In this document: positions 1-6,295 of the stretch, one piece after another
Numbering within the stretch: the stretch's first letter is position 1
How the letters are laid out: every line of letters begins with the position of its first letter
Assembly: GCA_902766325.1 (NCBI GenBank)
Contig: CACXDF010000028.1
Span: forward strand, 1 to 10,401
Origin: an uncultured Eubacteriales bacterium
Lineage (GTDB): Bacteria; Bacillota; Clostridia; Christensenellales; DTU072
Reading direction: 5' to 3'
DNA: 10,401 bases
Notes under the pieces: generated by a model
The model's input: the letters and a program-made list of their open reading frames with translations, nothing else
Database searches by the model: none
Told to the model about the DNA's origin: nothing
Made by a program: the position numbers and the translations under genes

Positions 1-165
1 GGATTCGGGAGCACACTTGCCAAAGGTGCGATCAAGGGCGCAAAAGAAAGAGGGCTGCTCGGAGCCGTAGTCGGAGGAACAGAGGCCGCCGGAGCAGGGC
101 TTGCCGGAGCTATCTTTATCGGTTTTTTAGCGGCGCTCGTAGGCAAGCCGAAAACAAAAGACTGA
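1..165 (+). CDS. spoVAE: SpoVAE(b)-type stage V sporulation protein, C-terminal fragment
   Basis: The open frame enters from the left edge and ends at a TGA at 163-165, leaving 54 codons. The visible piece starts GFGSTLAKGA and continues with ERGLLGAVVGG, a glycine/alanine-rich hydrophobic segment (AAGAGLAGAIFIGFLAALVG) and a short basic tail KPKTKD. This matches the C-terminus of the small membrane protein SpoVAE (SpoVAEb), where a GFG...LAKG...KGLLGAFTGG pattern is followed by a last membrane helix and a lysine-rich end. In the family the protein is part of the SpoVA channel, which takes up Ca-dipicolinate into the forespore and releases it in germination. The start and any other spoVA genes lie outside the window. 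The stop is only 2 bases before the next promoter and no terminator hairpin lies between. Assignment is from remembered family sequence; SpoVAC is related and is the main alternative. Confidence 0.85.
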   Translation, partial: GFGSTLAKGAIKGAKERGLLGAVVGGTEAAGAGLAGAIFIGFLAALVGKPKTKD

Positions 166-167
166 CG

Positions 168-196
168 TTGACAATCTAACCTGCGGCGTGTATAAT
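168..196 (+). promoter_or_regulatory. Perfect-consensus SigA-type promoter of the pepP-efp unit
   Basis: TTGACA at 168-173, a 17-bp spacer (174-190) and TATAAT at 191-196 give 12 of 12 consensus bases at optimal spacing. The expected +1, seven bases after the last T of the -10, is position 203. That is the A of the ATG best supported as the start of the following peptidase gene, so the transcript is predicted to be leaderless. The -35 begins two bases after the spoVAE stop. Confidence 0.9.
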
Positions 197-202
197 GAAA
201 TC

Positions 203-1216
203 ATGCCAAATTACATTCCGGAAGCCGACGGATTATATTTGCAAAACCCGTCGAACCTCTTTTATTTCAGTAAATATAACAACGCTGACGCCAAGATCCT
301 TATCATCGGCAACGAACAGTACTACTTTACGGACGCAAGATATTTCGAAGAGGTCGAAACGCTGCCTTTTATTATAAAAAACATTGTTGATTTTTATTCT
401 TTTATTCAAAAAAAGGATATTCATTTTTTAGCGACCGATATTTCCGTTACCGTAGACGAATACGAGATCTTATTAAATTGCGGCGTAAAAACAGTTAAAA
501 ACGTCAAAAATGAGATCGATAAAATAAGAGCCGTCAAGACCGAACAAGAAATAGAATCGATCGAAAAAGCGCAGAAGATAACCGATAAAACGTTCTGCGA
601 TATCATACCGTATATAAAAGAAGATATAACGGAAAAAGAACTCGACGGGATACTGAAAAGCCTGTTATACAGAAACGGCGCGGACGACCTTGCGTTCGAT
701 CCCATCGTTGCTTTCGGAAAGAATACGTCCAAACCGCATGCGCACCCGGGATATGACCGTTTAAAAAAAGGCGATCCCATCACCTTAGATTTCGGCGCGA
801 AGCGCGGCGGTTATTGTTCGGATATGACGAGAACAATCTTTTTCGGAAAGCCGGACAATGATATGAAAAGCGTATACAATGCCGTTTTGACCGCGCAGAC
901 GAACGCTATCGAAAAATTACGCGCAGGGATGACCGGCGCTGAAGGGCAGCGACTCGTCACGGACTTCTTCGAGAAGCTCGGCGTAAGAGAATTTTTTACC
1001 CATTCTCTCGGACACAGTCTCGGCATTGATATCCATGAAAATCCGTGCTTATCCGCAAAAAATTTTGAACCGATACCCGAAAACGCCGTTCTAAGCGTCG
1101 AACCGGGACTGTATTTTCCGAAAAAATTCGGAGTAAGAATAGAAGATATCGTCGTTTTCACAAAAACAGGCGTAAGAAACTTGACAAACAGCGAAAAAAA
1201 GTTGATAATAATTTAA
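203..1216 (+). CDS. pepP: Xaa-Pro peptidase (M24B family)
   Basis: This 337-residue protein is a two-domain cytosolic metallopeptidase that removes N-terminal residues preceding proline. Residues 1-110 form the creatinase-like N-domain, typical of this family in Firmicutes (YqhT-like). The pita-bread catalytic domain follows, with all five dinuclear metal ligands visible: D196 (TLDFGA), D207 (CSDMTRT), H271 (LGHSLGIDIHE), E300 (SVEPGLYFP) and E314 (VRIEDIVV). The frame is open back to a GTG at 188, but that codon overlaps the promoter -10 and would lie upstream of +1. ATG 203 coincides with the predicted transcription start and yields the usual family N-terminus. There is no Shine-Dalgarno upstream of 203, consistent with leaderless translation. 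efp follows 31 bp later with no promoter seen between, as in B. subtilis. The peptidase family is certain; exact dipeptide versus aminopeptidase preference is not shown by sequence. Confidence 0.93.
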   Translation: MPNYIPEADGLYLQNPSNLFYFSKYNNADAKILIIGNEQYYFTDARYFEEVETLPFIIKNIVDFYSFIQKKDIHFLATDISVTVDEYEILLNCGVKTVKNVKNEIDKIRAVKTEQEIESIEKAQKITDKTFCDIIPYIKEDITEKELDGILKSLLYRNGADDLAFDPIVAFGKNTSKPHAHPGYDRLKKGDPITLDFGAKRGGYCSDMTRTIFFGKPDNDMKSVYNAVLTAQTNAIEKLRAGMTGAEGQRLVTDFFEKLGVREFFTHSLGHSLGIDIHENPCLSAKNFEPIPENAVLSVEPGLYFPKKFGVRIEDIVVFTKTGVRNLTNSEKKLIII

Positions 1217-1247
1217 GAACATAATCAAAAGAACGGAGGAATTTTTT

Positions 1248-1811
1248 ATGCCATATATAACCGCGGGCGATTTCAGAAAGGGTATCACGTTCGAACTGGA
1301 CGGCACCGTACAACTTATCGTGGATTTCTTACACGTTAAACCGGGTAAAGGCGCCGCTTTTGTTCGCGCCAAGATCCGTAACGTTATGACGGGCGGCGTT
1401 ATCGAAAGAACGTTCAACCCCAACGAAAAATACGAATTGGCTCACATCGAAAGAAAAAAGATGCAATACAGCTATGCCGACGGTGATTTCTATTACTTCA
1501 TGGATCAAGAGACTTACGAGCAGATCCCCCTCGGAAAAGAACTCGTCGAAGACGCCCTTCACTTCATCAAGGAAGGCGACGAATGCGATATCGCTTTCTA
1601 CAAGGGCAGCGCTTTCTCCTGCGATCCGCAAAACTTCGTCGAACTGAAAGTTATCGAAGCCGATCCCGGAATTGCCGGCGCGACCGCGCAACCCGGAACC
1701 AAGAACGCCACTCTGGAAACCGGTTATCAAATCCAGGTTCCTCTCTTTGTTAACGAAGGCGATACCATCCGCGTTGACACTCGTGACGGAAGCTATATGT
1801 CGAGAGTATAA
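1248..1811 (+). CDS. efp: Translation elongation factor P
   Basis: EF-P binds between the ribosomal P and E sites and relieves stalling at polyproline stretches. The 187-residue length is normal for the three-domain bacterial protein. Residues 1-65 form the KOW-like domain I with the exposed loop HVKPGKGAAF, in which K34 is the conserved tip lysine, the residue modified in many bacteria. Domains II and III follow, ending in the family signature GDTIRVDTRDGSYMSRV. A strong Shine-Dalgarno GGAGGA (1235-1240) lies 7 bases before the ATG, in contrast to the leaderless peptidase gene upstream. Codons lean toward AAC, GGC, TTC and ATC more than in the neighbours, as expected for a highly expressed gene. 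It shares the upstream promoter with the peptidase and is closed by a terminator 29 bp after its stop. I see no EF-P modification gene in the window. Confidence 0.97.
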   Translation: MPYITAGDFRKGITFELDGTVQLIVDFLHVKPGKGAAFVRAKIRNVMTGGVIERTFNPNEKYELAHIERKKMQYSYADGDFYYFMDQETYEQIPLGKELVEDALHFIKEGDECDIAFYKGSAFSCDPQNFVELKVIEADPGIAGATAQPGTKNATLETGYQIQVPLFVNEGDTIRVDTRDGSYMSRV

Positions 1812-1829
1812 TTTCGACCCGATTAATCT

Positions 1830-1859
1830 ATCATAATAAAAGCGCCGCAGGAATAAAAT
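1830..1859 (+). promoter_or_regulatory. Candidate sigma-E promoter of the spoIIIA operon
   Basis: ATCATAAT at 1830-1837 resembles the sigma-E -35 (K-M-ATATT; 6 of 7 over TCATAAT). After a 14-bp spacer, AATAAAAT at 1852-1859 matches 6 of 8 of the -10 CATACAAT. The spacer fits the 13-15 bp range known for B. subtilis sigma-E, which transcribes spoIIIA in the mother cell. The -10 lies inside the loop of the efp terminator, and +1 would fall near 1866, giving a leader of about 10 bases without a Shine-Dalgarno. The region is A/T-rich, so a chance match is possible. Confidence 0.45.
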
Positions 1860-1875
1860 ACTGCGGTGTTTTTTT
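1841..1875 (+). terminator. Intrinsic terminator after efp
   Basis: A 10-bp stem pairs 1841-1850 (AGCGCCGCAG) with 1861-1870 (CTGCGGTGTT), using two G-U pairs, around a 10-base loop. Seven consecutive T residues (1869-1875) follow. The T-tract runs directly into the ATG of spoIIIAA at 1876. It should stop transcripts from the peptidase-efp promoter before the sporulation operon. Confidence 0.85.
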
Positions 1876-2685
1876 ATGCGTGAATTATTGGGAGAAAGAC
1901 TGTTGTCTACTGTCCGCGACGTAAACGTCGTTACGGAATTTCGTCTGCGGGTCGGGCAAGAAACGTTAATAAAAACCTTAAAAGGCGACTATTATTGTGC
2001 TTTTCGTCCGACGGAAAAAGATATCGGCGAGATACTTAAAAAGGCAATGCGTTTTTCTCCCTACGCATACGAAAACGAACTTTCGGCAGGATACGTCCCT
2101 TATAAAAACGGGATCAGGATCGGAATTGCCGGAAAAGGGAAACTGAACGCGAATAAAAAAATACTTTTTTCCAACGTACGTTCTTTGTGCGTACGGATCC
2201 CGCACGAGATCGTCGGTTGTTCCGACAAACTGGGCGACTATTTTTCCGATTTTGTAAATACCGTCGTGATATCGCCTCCGTATTGCGGAAAAACGACTTT
2301 GATCCGAGATATGGCGCGCGTTCTGTCCGATCGCTACGACACTCTTTATATCGACGAACGGTACGAACTTTGCGGAGAAACTTTATCGTTAAGCGTCGGA
2401 AAAAAAGCCGACGTTATTCAGGGCGTTGAAAAAAAATACCTGTACGAAAACGTCATCCGTGCGATGGCGCCCGAGATCGTCGTATGCGACGAACTGTTTT
2501 GCGACGAGGACTTTTTTGCCGTAAAAAGGTTTTTTCACGCGGGAATAAAATGCTTAGCGTCTTTCCATGCGCCTTCGATCGATCGTTTGCCGCCGATCGG
2601 AAAAGAAATATTCAATAAGTATATCGTCCTTAGCGACAAACCGTTTATCGGCACGATAGCGGCGATGGGATACGTCCGTGCTTAA
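1876..2685 (+). CDS. spoIIIAA: Stage III sporulation protein AA (ATPase)
   Basis: SpoIIIAA is the cytosolic, secretion-ATPase-like member of the SpoIIIA-SpoIIQ complex, thought to power the mother-cell side of the channel. The 269-residue protein has the N-terminal EFRLRVGQ motif (residues 21-28), YVPYKNGIRIGIAG near 73-86, a P-loop SPPYCGKTT at 133-141, YIDERYE at 158-164, a Walker-B-like IVVCDEL at 201-207 and a conserved histidine in ASFHAP (H231). The first P-loop residue is serine rather than Gly/Ala. ATG 1876 begins directly after a terminator T-tract and has no Shine-Dalgarno. A TTG at 1903 has a GGGAG (1890-1894) 8 bases upstream and would give a protein nine residues shorter; ATG 1876 is preferred because residues 1-15 resemble the helix that precedes EIRLR in relatives. 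Length is somewhat below the 307 residues of B. subtilis. Confidence 0.93.
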   Translation: MRELLGERLLSTVRDVNVVTEFRLRVGQETLIKTLKGDYYCAFRPTEKDIGEILKKAMRFSPYAYENELSAGYVPYKNGIRIGIAGKGKLNANKKILFSNVRSLCVRIPHEIVGCSDKLGDYFSDFVNTVVISPPYCGKTTLIRDMARVLSDRYDTLYIDERYELCGETLSLSVGKKADVIQGVEKKYLYENVIRAMAPEIVVCDELFCDEDFFAVKRFFHAGIKCLASFHAPSIDRLPPIGKEIFNKYIVLSDKPFIGTIAAMGYVRA

Positions 2686-3124
2686 AATATTCGGCGCAGT
2701 ATTCATAATTCTTTCAGGGATCGTCCTCGGCAAAGCGATCGAAACAAAATACAAGCAAAAAGTTGATTTTTGGAAAGAAATCCTGACTTTTTTTACGTTA
2801 TGTGAAAGCGAGATCGAACGATTCGGCGCCGATCTTGAATCTCTTTTTCAAATGGAACGACAAAAAGAAAACAAGTATTCCGGAATGATCGCGGATGCCG
2901 TTCAATATAATAAAACGTCCGATCCCGATACCAAAATATTGACGGATTTTTTATCCGAACTGAGATCGGTGGGGAGCGCGACGCAAAGTAAGGTTTTTTC
3001 TGAATACGAAAAAATCGCCGAACAAAAAATCGAAAATGCCAAAACGGAACTCGAAAAAAAAGGACGTACGTTTTTCAGACTGATACCTGTACTTTTTGCC
3101 GGTATAGCGATCGTACTTTGGTAA
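2678..3124 (+). CDS. spoIIIAB: Stage III sporulation protein AB
   Basis: This 148-residue protein has the SpoIIIAB layout. An N-terminal membrane helix (about residues 3-19, FGAVFIILSGIVLGKAI) is followed by a mostly helical soluble region including FFTLCESEI, then a C-terminal hydrophobic helix after a basic KKGRTFF stretch. The family resembles GspF-type inner-membrane proteins of type II secretion, and is thought to work with the SpoIIIAA ATPase at the mother-cell membrane. It starts at GTG 2678, overlapping the spoIIIAA stop by 8 bases, with a weak GGGA (2667-2670) 7 bases upstream; translation is probably coupled to spoIIIAA. B. subtilis SpoIIIAB is about 20 residues longer. Identity rests strongly on position between spoIIIAA and spoIIIAC. 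Confidence 0.9.
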   Translation: MLKIFGAVFIILSGIVLGKAIETKYKQKVDFWKEILTFFTLCESEIERFGADLESLFQMERQKENKYSGMIADAVQYNKTSDPDTKILTDFLSELRSVGSATQSKVFSEYEKIAEQKIENAKTELEKKGRTFFRLIPVLFAGIAIVLW

Positions 3125-3131
3125 AAGGAGG
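3124..3131 (+). promoter_or_regulatory. Ribosome binding site of spoIIIAC
   Basis: AAAGGAGG lies 4 bases before ATG 3136. It overlaps the end of spoIIIAB. Its position selects ATG 3136 over the in-frame TTG at 3118, which would place this site inside the coding region. Confidence 0.8.
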
Positions 3132-3135
3132 CACT

Positions 3136-3333
3136 ATGGGGATCGACGTGATCTTTAAAATCGCCGGGATCGGGATCATCACCGCCGTCGTTAACAGCAT
3201 ATTGGAAAAATCCGATAAAAAAGAAATTGCGACTTTCGTTACCATCGCCGGATTGATACTCGTGCTGGTCATCGTGGTCGATATGATGGGCGGTCTCTTC
3301 GGCACGCTGAAGAGTATTTTTTATCTCGATTAA
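3136..3333 (+). CDS. spoIIIAC: Stage III sporulation protein AC
   Basis: This 65-residue membrane protein starts MGIDVIFKIAGIGI, very like the B. subtilis SpoIIIAC N-terminus, and has two hydrophobic helices (about residues 4-22 and 33-55) around a charged LEKSDKKE turn. The usual length is 65-68 residues. SpoIIIAC and SpoIIIAD are related small membrane proteins of the mother-cell part of the SpoIIIA-SpoIIQ channel, compared to small secretion-system membrane components. The open frame extends to a TTG at 3118, but a strong Shine-Dalgarno fixes ATG 3136 and agrees with family length. spoIIIAD starts 3 bases after its stop. Confidence 0.93.
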   Translation: MGIDVIFKIAGIGIITAVVNSILEKSDKKEIATFVTIAGLILVLVIVVDMMGGLFGTLKSIFYLD

Positions 3334-3336
3334 AAA

Positions 3337-3723
3337 ATGGAACTGCTCGGAAAAATAATAGGAGTTGCGTTCGTCGCCGTCACGGCGTATTCTCTTTTAC
3401 GCGTCGAACAACCGCAGATCGGACGTTTGCTGATCGTCGCGGCGGGGTGCTTGATCGTGATACTTCTCGCCGATCCGATCTCGTCCGTCATACGTACGGT
3501 TTCATCACTCGGTAAAAGCGCAGGGCTGACATCCGTCGTCTTTTCTTCGCTGCTGAAGATCGTCGGTATCGGCTACCTGACCGAATTTTCCGTCTCTTTA
3601 TGCAACGATAACGATTGCTCGGCTCTGGGTAAAAAAATCGAATTGGGCGGAAAAATCATTATTTTATTATCCGCAATGCCGATACTGACCGATACTATCA
3701 CGCTTTTAGAGGCACTGATTTGA
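3337..3723 (+). CDS. spoIIIAD: Stage III sporulation protein AD
   Basis: This 128-residue polytopic membrane protein has hydrophobic segments near residues 5-21, 29-50, 63-80 and 105-127. It contains the family motif KIVGIGYLTEF and the downstream GKKIELGGKIIIL, close to B. subtilis SpoIIIAD (133 residues). It resembles a duplicated, enlarged SpoIIIAC and belongs to the same channel. ATG 3337 follows the spoIIIAC stop by three bases and has no Shine-Dalgarno, so translation is probably by reinitiation or coupling. Its stop TGA overlaps the TTG start of spoIIIAE. Confidence 0.93.
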   Translation: MELLGKIIGVAFVAVTAYSLLRVEQPQIGRLLIVAAGCLIVILLADPISSVIRTVSSLGKSAGLTSVVFSSLLKIVGIGYLTEFSVSLCNDNDCSALGKKIELGGKIIILLSAMPILTDTITLLEALI

Positions 3724-4916
3724 AACGAACGTTCACATTTTCCATATTATTTTTGTTCGCCGTTGCGTTCTTATTCGTAAATTTTATCCCCGCCTCGAAA
3801 AGCGCGGCGTCGGCGGAAAACGAAGAAGAAAAAAAGGAAAAAATAATAAACGACGTGATCGACAGCGTCGATCTGAACGCTTATGAAGAATTATTGACTG
3901 TATTGACCGAAGAATACGGCATTAACACTCGATCGACCGTCAAAGAAACCATCCTGAAAATCATAAAAGGGGAGCCCGCACCCGATCCCGAGTATTTTTT
4001 TAAATTGACGCTCGAAATACTTGTCGGTAACGTAGGCGGATTTTTGACGCAAGGCGCCGTAATACTGCTTATTTCGGTTCTTCTGTCCGTACTTACCAAT
4101 CTTACGTCCGGTTTTGCGACACAGTCCGTCAACAAGATCGTATACGTAGCTTGCTACGGCGTAATTATTGTCGTCGCGCTGAATCTGACAGGTTCGGCGA
4201 TAAACGCCGCGTCGAATACCATTCGATATCTTTCTTACTTTTCGGAAGTAGCTTTTCCGCCGCTTATGACCGTTATGACGGCTCTCGGTTCCGTCAATGC
4301 AACCGGATTATATCAACCGGCTCTCGCTTTCTTTTCCGTGATAGTTTCTTCTCTTATCGATAAAGTCGTCTTGCCCGGTTTTTTCGTCTGTATCGCGCTG
4401 ACGATCGTCGGTCATATCAATGAAAACATAAAACTCGGGAAAATGGTAAAAACGGTTCGATCTGCTATCGGATGGTGCGTATCCTTCCTTTTCGGACTTC
4501 TCGGCGCCATCACTACGGCACGGGGCATCGCGGGCGCGGGAAACGATTCTTTGGCGATTCGCGGCGCAAAATACGCCTTATCAGGATACGTACCCATCGT
4601 CGGCAACTACTTGAAAGACGGCTTCGATATCGTCGTTTCTTCTTGTATCCTCGTAAAAAACGCGATTGGCGTGACCGCAGTTCTGTCGCTGATCATTATC
4701 GTTGTATCACCTCTGATAAAGATCCTTTTAAGTATATTTACGCTGCGACTGACGGCTTCTTTTGCGGAACCTTTCGGCGATAGTAAGATCCCGACGATGC
4801 TGTACGAACTGTCCGACTGCCTTAAATTACTTGTCGTACTGCTGCTTTGCGCCGCGTTTACGCTGTTTATCCTCGTAATGCTGATCATTCTTTCCTGTAA
4901 CGGCGGTAGCTTATGA
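3720..4916 (+). CDS. spoIIIAE: Stage III sporulation protein AE
   Basis: At 398 residues this matches B. subtilis SpoIIIAE (399). It carries a cleavable signal peptide (basic MKRT, hydrophobic 6-22, likely cut after ASA at 30-32), an acidic/lysine-rich extracellular segment (EEEKKEK) and then a large polytopic membrane region with about six to eight helices from residue 95 to the end. It is the largest membrane subunit of the SpoIIIA complex, needed for forespore growth and late gene expression after engulfment. It starts at TTG 3720 with Shine-Dalgarno AGAGG (3708-3712) 7 bases upstream. The start overlaps the spoIIIAD stop by 4 bases (TTGA), and the end overlaps spoIIIAF by 4 bases (ATGA), so tight translational coupling is likely. 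Confidence 0.95.
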   Translation: MKRTFTFSILFLFAVAFLFVNFIPASKSAASAENEEEKKEKIINDVIDSVDLNAYEELLTVLTEEYGINTRSTVKETILKIIKGEPAPDPEYFFKLTLEILVGNVGGFLTQGAVILLISVLLSVLTNLTSGFATQSVNKIVYVACYGVIIVVALNLTGSAINAASNTIRYLSYFSEVAFPPLMTVMTALGSVNATGLYQPALAFFSVIVSSLIDKVVLPGFFVCIALTIVGHINENIKLGKMVKTVRSAIGWCVSFLFGLLGAITTARGIAGAGNDSLAIRGAKYALSGYVPIVGNYLKDGFDIVVSSCILVKNAIGVTAVLSLIIIVVSPLIKILLSIFTLRLTASFAEPFGDSKIPTMLYELSDCLKLLVVLLLCAAFTLFILVMLIILSCNGGSL

Positions 4917-5368
4917 AAGAATGGATACTGACCGTTTCCGCCGTATGTCTGATCGCGACGATCCTGGAGATATTTTTAAGCGAAGGAACCACGAAAAAGT
5001 ATGTCGTGGGCTTTTTACGCCTCGGACTAGTCATGCTCATGCTCGCGCCTCTCGTTAATTTAATAAAAAAACCGAACGATATAAAAGATTTTTTACAAGC
5101 GGAAGAAACGACTGTCGAAAACGTATCGATTCGGGAAGAGTTTTTTCTTATGCTTGCCGAAAAAAGTTTGAACGATCAAGGGATCGATTGTTCGATCTCG
5201 CTGCAAAAAAACGATAAAGAAGAAATCGAATTCGTCGATATCTACCTGAAAGAACCTGTCATATCGGAAAATGAAGGGAATATATATAAAAACAGCAAAA
5301 CGGTGACGGATACGATAAAAACATATCTCGGGATCGGAGAGGAACAAGTGCGGGTATGGGGCAAATAA
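4913..5368 (+). CDS. spoIIIAF: Stage III sporulation protein AF
   Basis: Two N-terminal membrane helices (about residues 4-22 and 32-51, GFLRLGLVMLMLAPLVNLI) precede a soluble domain from about residue 70 to the end. That domain has the helix-strand-strand-helix-strand pattern of a ring-building motif as in other SpoIIIA ring proteins (ending TIKTYLGIGEEQVRVWG). SpoIIIAF is a ring-forming component in the intermembrane space. At 151 residues it is clearly shorter than the 206 of B. subtilis; the linker and loops of the soluble domain are trimmed. The ATG overlaps the spoIIIAE stop (ATGA) with only a weak GGCGG upstream, and the gene end overlaps spoIIIAG by 13 bases. Confidence 0.9.
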   Translation: MKEWILTVSAVCLIATILEIFLSEGTTKKYVVGFLRLGLVMLMLAPLVNLIKKPNDIKDFLQAEETTVENVSIREEFFLMLAEKSLNDQGIDCSISLQKNDKEEIEFVDIYLKEPVISENEGNIYKNSKTVTDTIKTYLGIGEEQVRVWGK

Positions 5369-5727
5369 AGGACGCGATAAAAAAGGGAAAAAACTTACCC
5401 GGTATAAAACTTTTTTGCGTTCTTTTGATCGCCGGAGTCGCGCTTCTGGTCGCCGGTAAGTTTTTTACCACGCCGAAAAACGATACTCCGACCGGAAAAA
5501 ACTCCGTTTTTACGGAACAAGAAGAAAAAATAGCCGGGATTCTGTCCGAGATCGACGGGGTGGGGGAGGTGCAAGTCATGATAACGACCAAGGATAAAAC
5601 GAGTAGCGTTCTGGTCGTCGCCAAAAACGCCGACGACCCCGCGACAAGGATCAAAATACGACAGGCAGTCCGAACCATCGTTCAAACGGACGATAAGAAT
5701 ATAAAAATAATAAAAAAACAATCATAA
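5356..5727 (+). CDS. spoIIIAG: Stage III sporulation protein AG, minimal form
   Basis: The 123-residue product has a short basic cytosolic end (KKGK), one membrane helix (about residues 17-36) and one compact ring-building motif: helix 54-66, strand EVQVMIT (71-77), strand SVLVVAK (84-90), helix 95-110 and strand NIKIIKK (115-121). In B. subtilis (229 residues) SpoIIIAG builds the large intermembrane ring, and a long beta-rich insertion (the beta-triangle) separates the first strand from the GVLVVAQG strand. Here those two strands are joined by about six residues, so that insertion is essentially missing. The frame is intact with a normal stop, so this is not an obvious truncation. It overlaps spoIIIAF by 13 bases and has no close Shine-Dalgarno, suggesting coupled translation. 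Identity is secure from position and the C-terminal motif. Confidence 0.9.
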   Translation: MGQIKDAIKKGKNLPGIKLFCVLLIAGVALLVAGKFFTTPKNDTPTGKNSVFTEQEEKIAGILSEIDGVGEVQVMITTKDKTSSVLVVAKNADDPATRIKIRQAVRTIVQTDDKNIKIIKKQS

Positions 5728-5750
5728 TAATCAATTAGGAGGCATTAACA

Positions 5751-6236
5751 ATGAAAGTCAACAAGAAAAAAATCATCGTACTGGTATCTTTGGTCGTACT
5801 GCTTGCGGGCGTAGCGTGCCTGAATTACTTTCTGACCGCGCAAAAAGCTAAAAACGCAAAAAACAACGCGCAACCGGAACAAGCCGCGCCTACGTTCTTC
5901 GCAACATACAGAGACGATCGCACGGCAACGAGAAATCAAGAGATACTTTATCTCGAAGAGATCATGACAAGCGCCACTTCCGACGAAGCGACCGTTTCCG
6001 ACGCGAAAAAAATGTATCTCAGTCTGGTAAACAATATGGAAACGGAAACCAGTCTCGAAGGTCTGATTAAAGCCTACGGATTCGACGACTGTATCGTCAC
6101 GATCAGCGACAATAACGTCAACGTCGTCATTAAGGACAGTGAACTGACGTTGGAAGAAACGGCGCAGGTTCTTAATATCATCACGGAGCAAACGGAGTAT
6201 ACCGCCGCGGACGTCGTCGTCATCCCGTACGTATAA
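5751..6236 (+). CDS. spoIIIAH: Stage III sporulation protein AH
   Basis: This 161-residue protein has a lysine-rich start, one membrane helix (about residues 8-28) and an intermembrane region. The region opens with a charged helix (FATYRDDRTATRNQEI) and ends in a YscJ/FliF-like ring-building motif (KAYGFDDCIVTISDNNVNVV, then ELTLEETAQVLNIITEQT and VVVIPYV). SpoIIIAH is the mother-cell protein that binds forespore SpoIIQ across the septum, forming the zipper and channel. It has the strongest ribosome binding site of the operon, TAGGAGG at 5736-5742, 8 bases before the ATG, so it may be made in excess over the coupled genes. It is shorter than the 218-residue B. subtilis protein, mostly in the linker after the membrane helix. 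No strong terminator follows before the asp23 promoter. Confidence 0.94.
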   Translation: MKVNKKKIIVLVSLVVLLAGVACLNYFLTAQKAKNAKNNAQPEQAAPTFFATYRDDRTATRNQEILYLEEIMTSATSDEATVSDAKKMYLSLVNNMETETSLEGLIKAYGFDDCIVTISDNNVNVVIKDSELTLEETAQVLNIITEQTEYTAADVVVIPYV

Positions 6237-6260
6237 ACCTATAAAAGGTTTAAAATGTGC

Positions 6261-6289
6261 TTGCCTTAAAGAGTCTTTTGTGTTATACT
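6261..6289 (+). promoter_or_regulatory. SigA-type extended -10 promoter of the asp23-nusB-ispA operon
   Basis: TTGCCT at 6261-6266, a 17-bp spacer and TATACT at 6284-6289 form a good housekeeping promoter, with an extended -10 TG at 6281-6282. The predicted +1 is 6296, the A of the asp23 ATG. This is the same geometry as the promoter at 168-196 and again predicts a leaderless mRNA. It lets the nusB-folD-xseAB-ispA genes be expressed in vegetative cells independently of spoIIIA. Confidence 0.8.
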
Positions 6290-6295
6290 TTCGGT

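Noticed and set aside
188..202. GTG 188 as start of the Xaa-Pro peptidase
   Set aside because: It overlaps the perfect -10 and lies upstream of the predicted +1; ATG 203 fits both family length and promoter geometry.
421..783. Minus-strand open frames opposite the peptidase and other genes
   Set aside because: All long minus-strand frames lie opposite well-identified genes and lack family motifs or plausible ribosome binding sites.
5721..5750. Internal sigma-E promoter before spoIIIAH
   Set aside because: ATCATAAT recurs at 5721-5728, but the sequence 14 bp later (CATTAACA) matches the -10 poorly and +1 would fall inside the gene; the A/T-rich context makes the -35 match uninformative.
5811..5822. 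Lipoprotein signal in SpoIIIAH (GVAC)
   Set aside because: The bases preceding the cysteine do not give a proper lipobox (no L at -3), and the family is anchored by an uncleaved membrane helix.
6235..6251. Terminator after spoIIIAH
   Set aside because: AAACCT/AGGTTT forms a 6-bp, A/T-rich hairpin but no T-tract follows (TAAAAT), so it is too weak to call.
6257..6295. GTG 6257 as start of the Asp23 protein
   Set aside because: It would put the promoter inside the gene and add 13 residues (MLALKSLLCYTFG) with no family counterpart and no Shine-Dalgarno.
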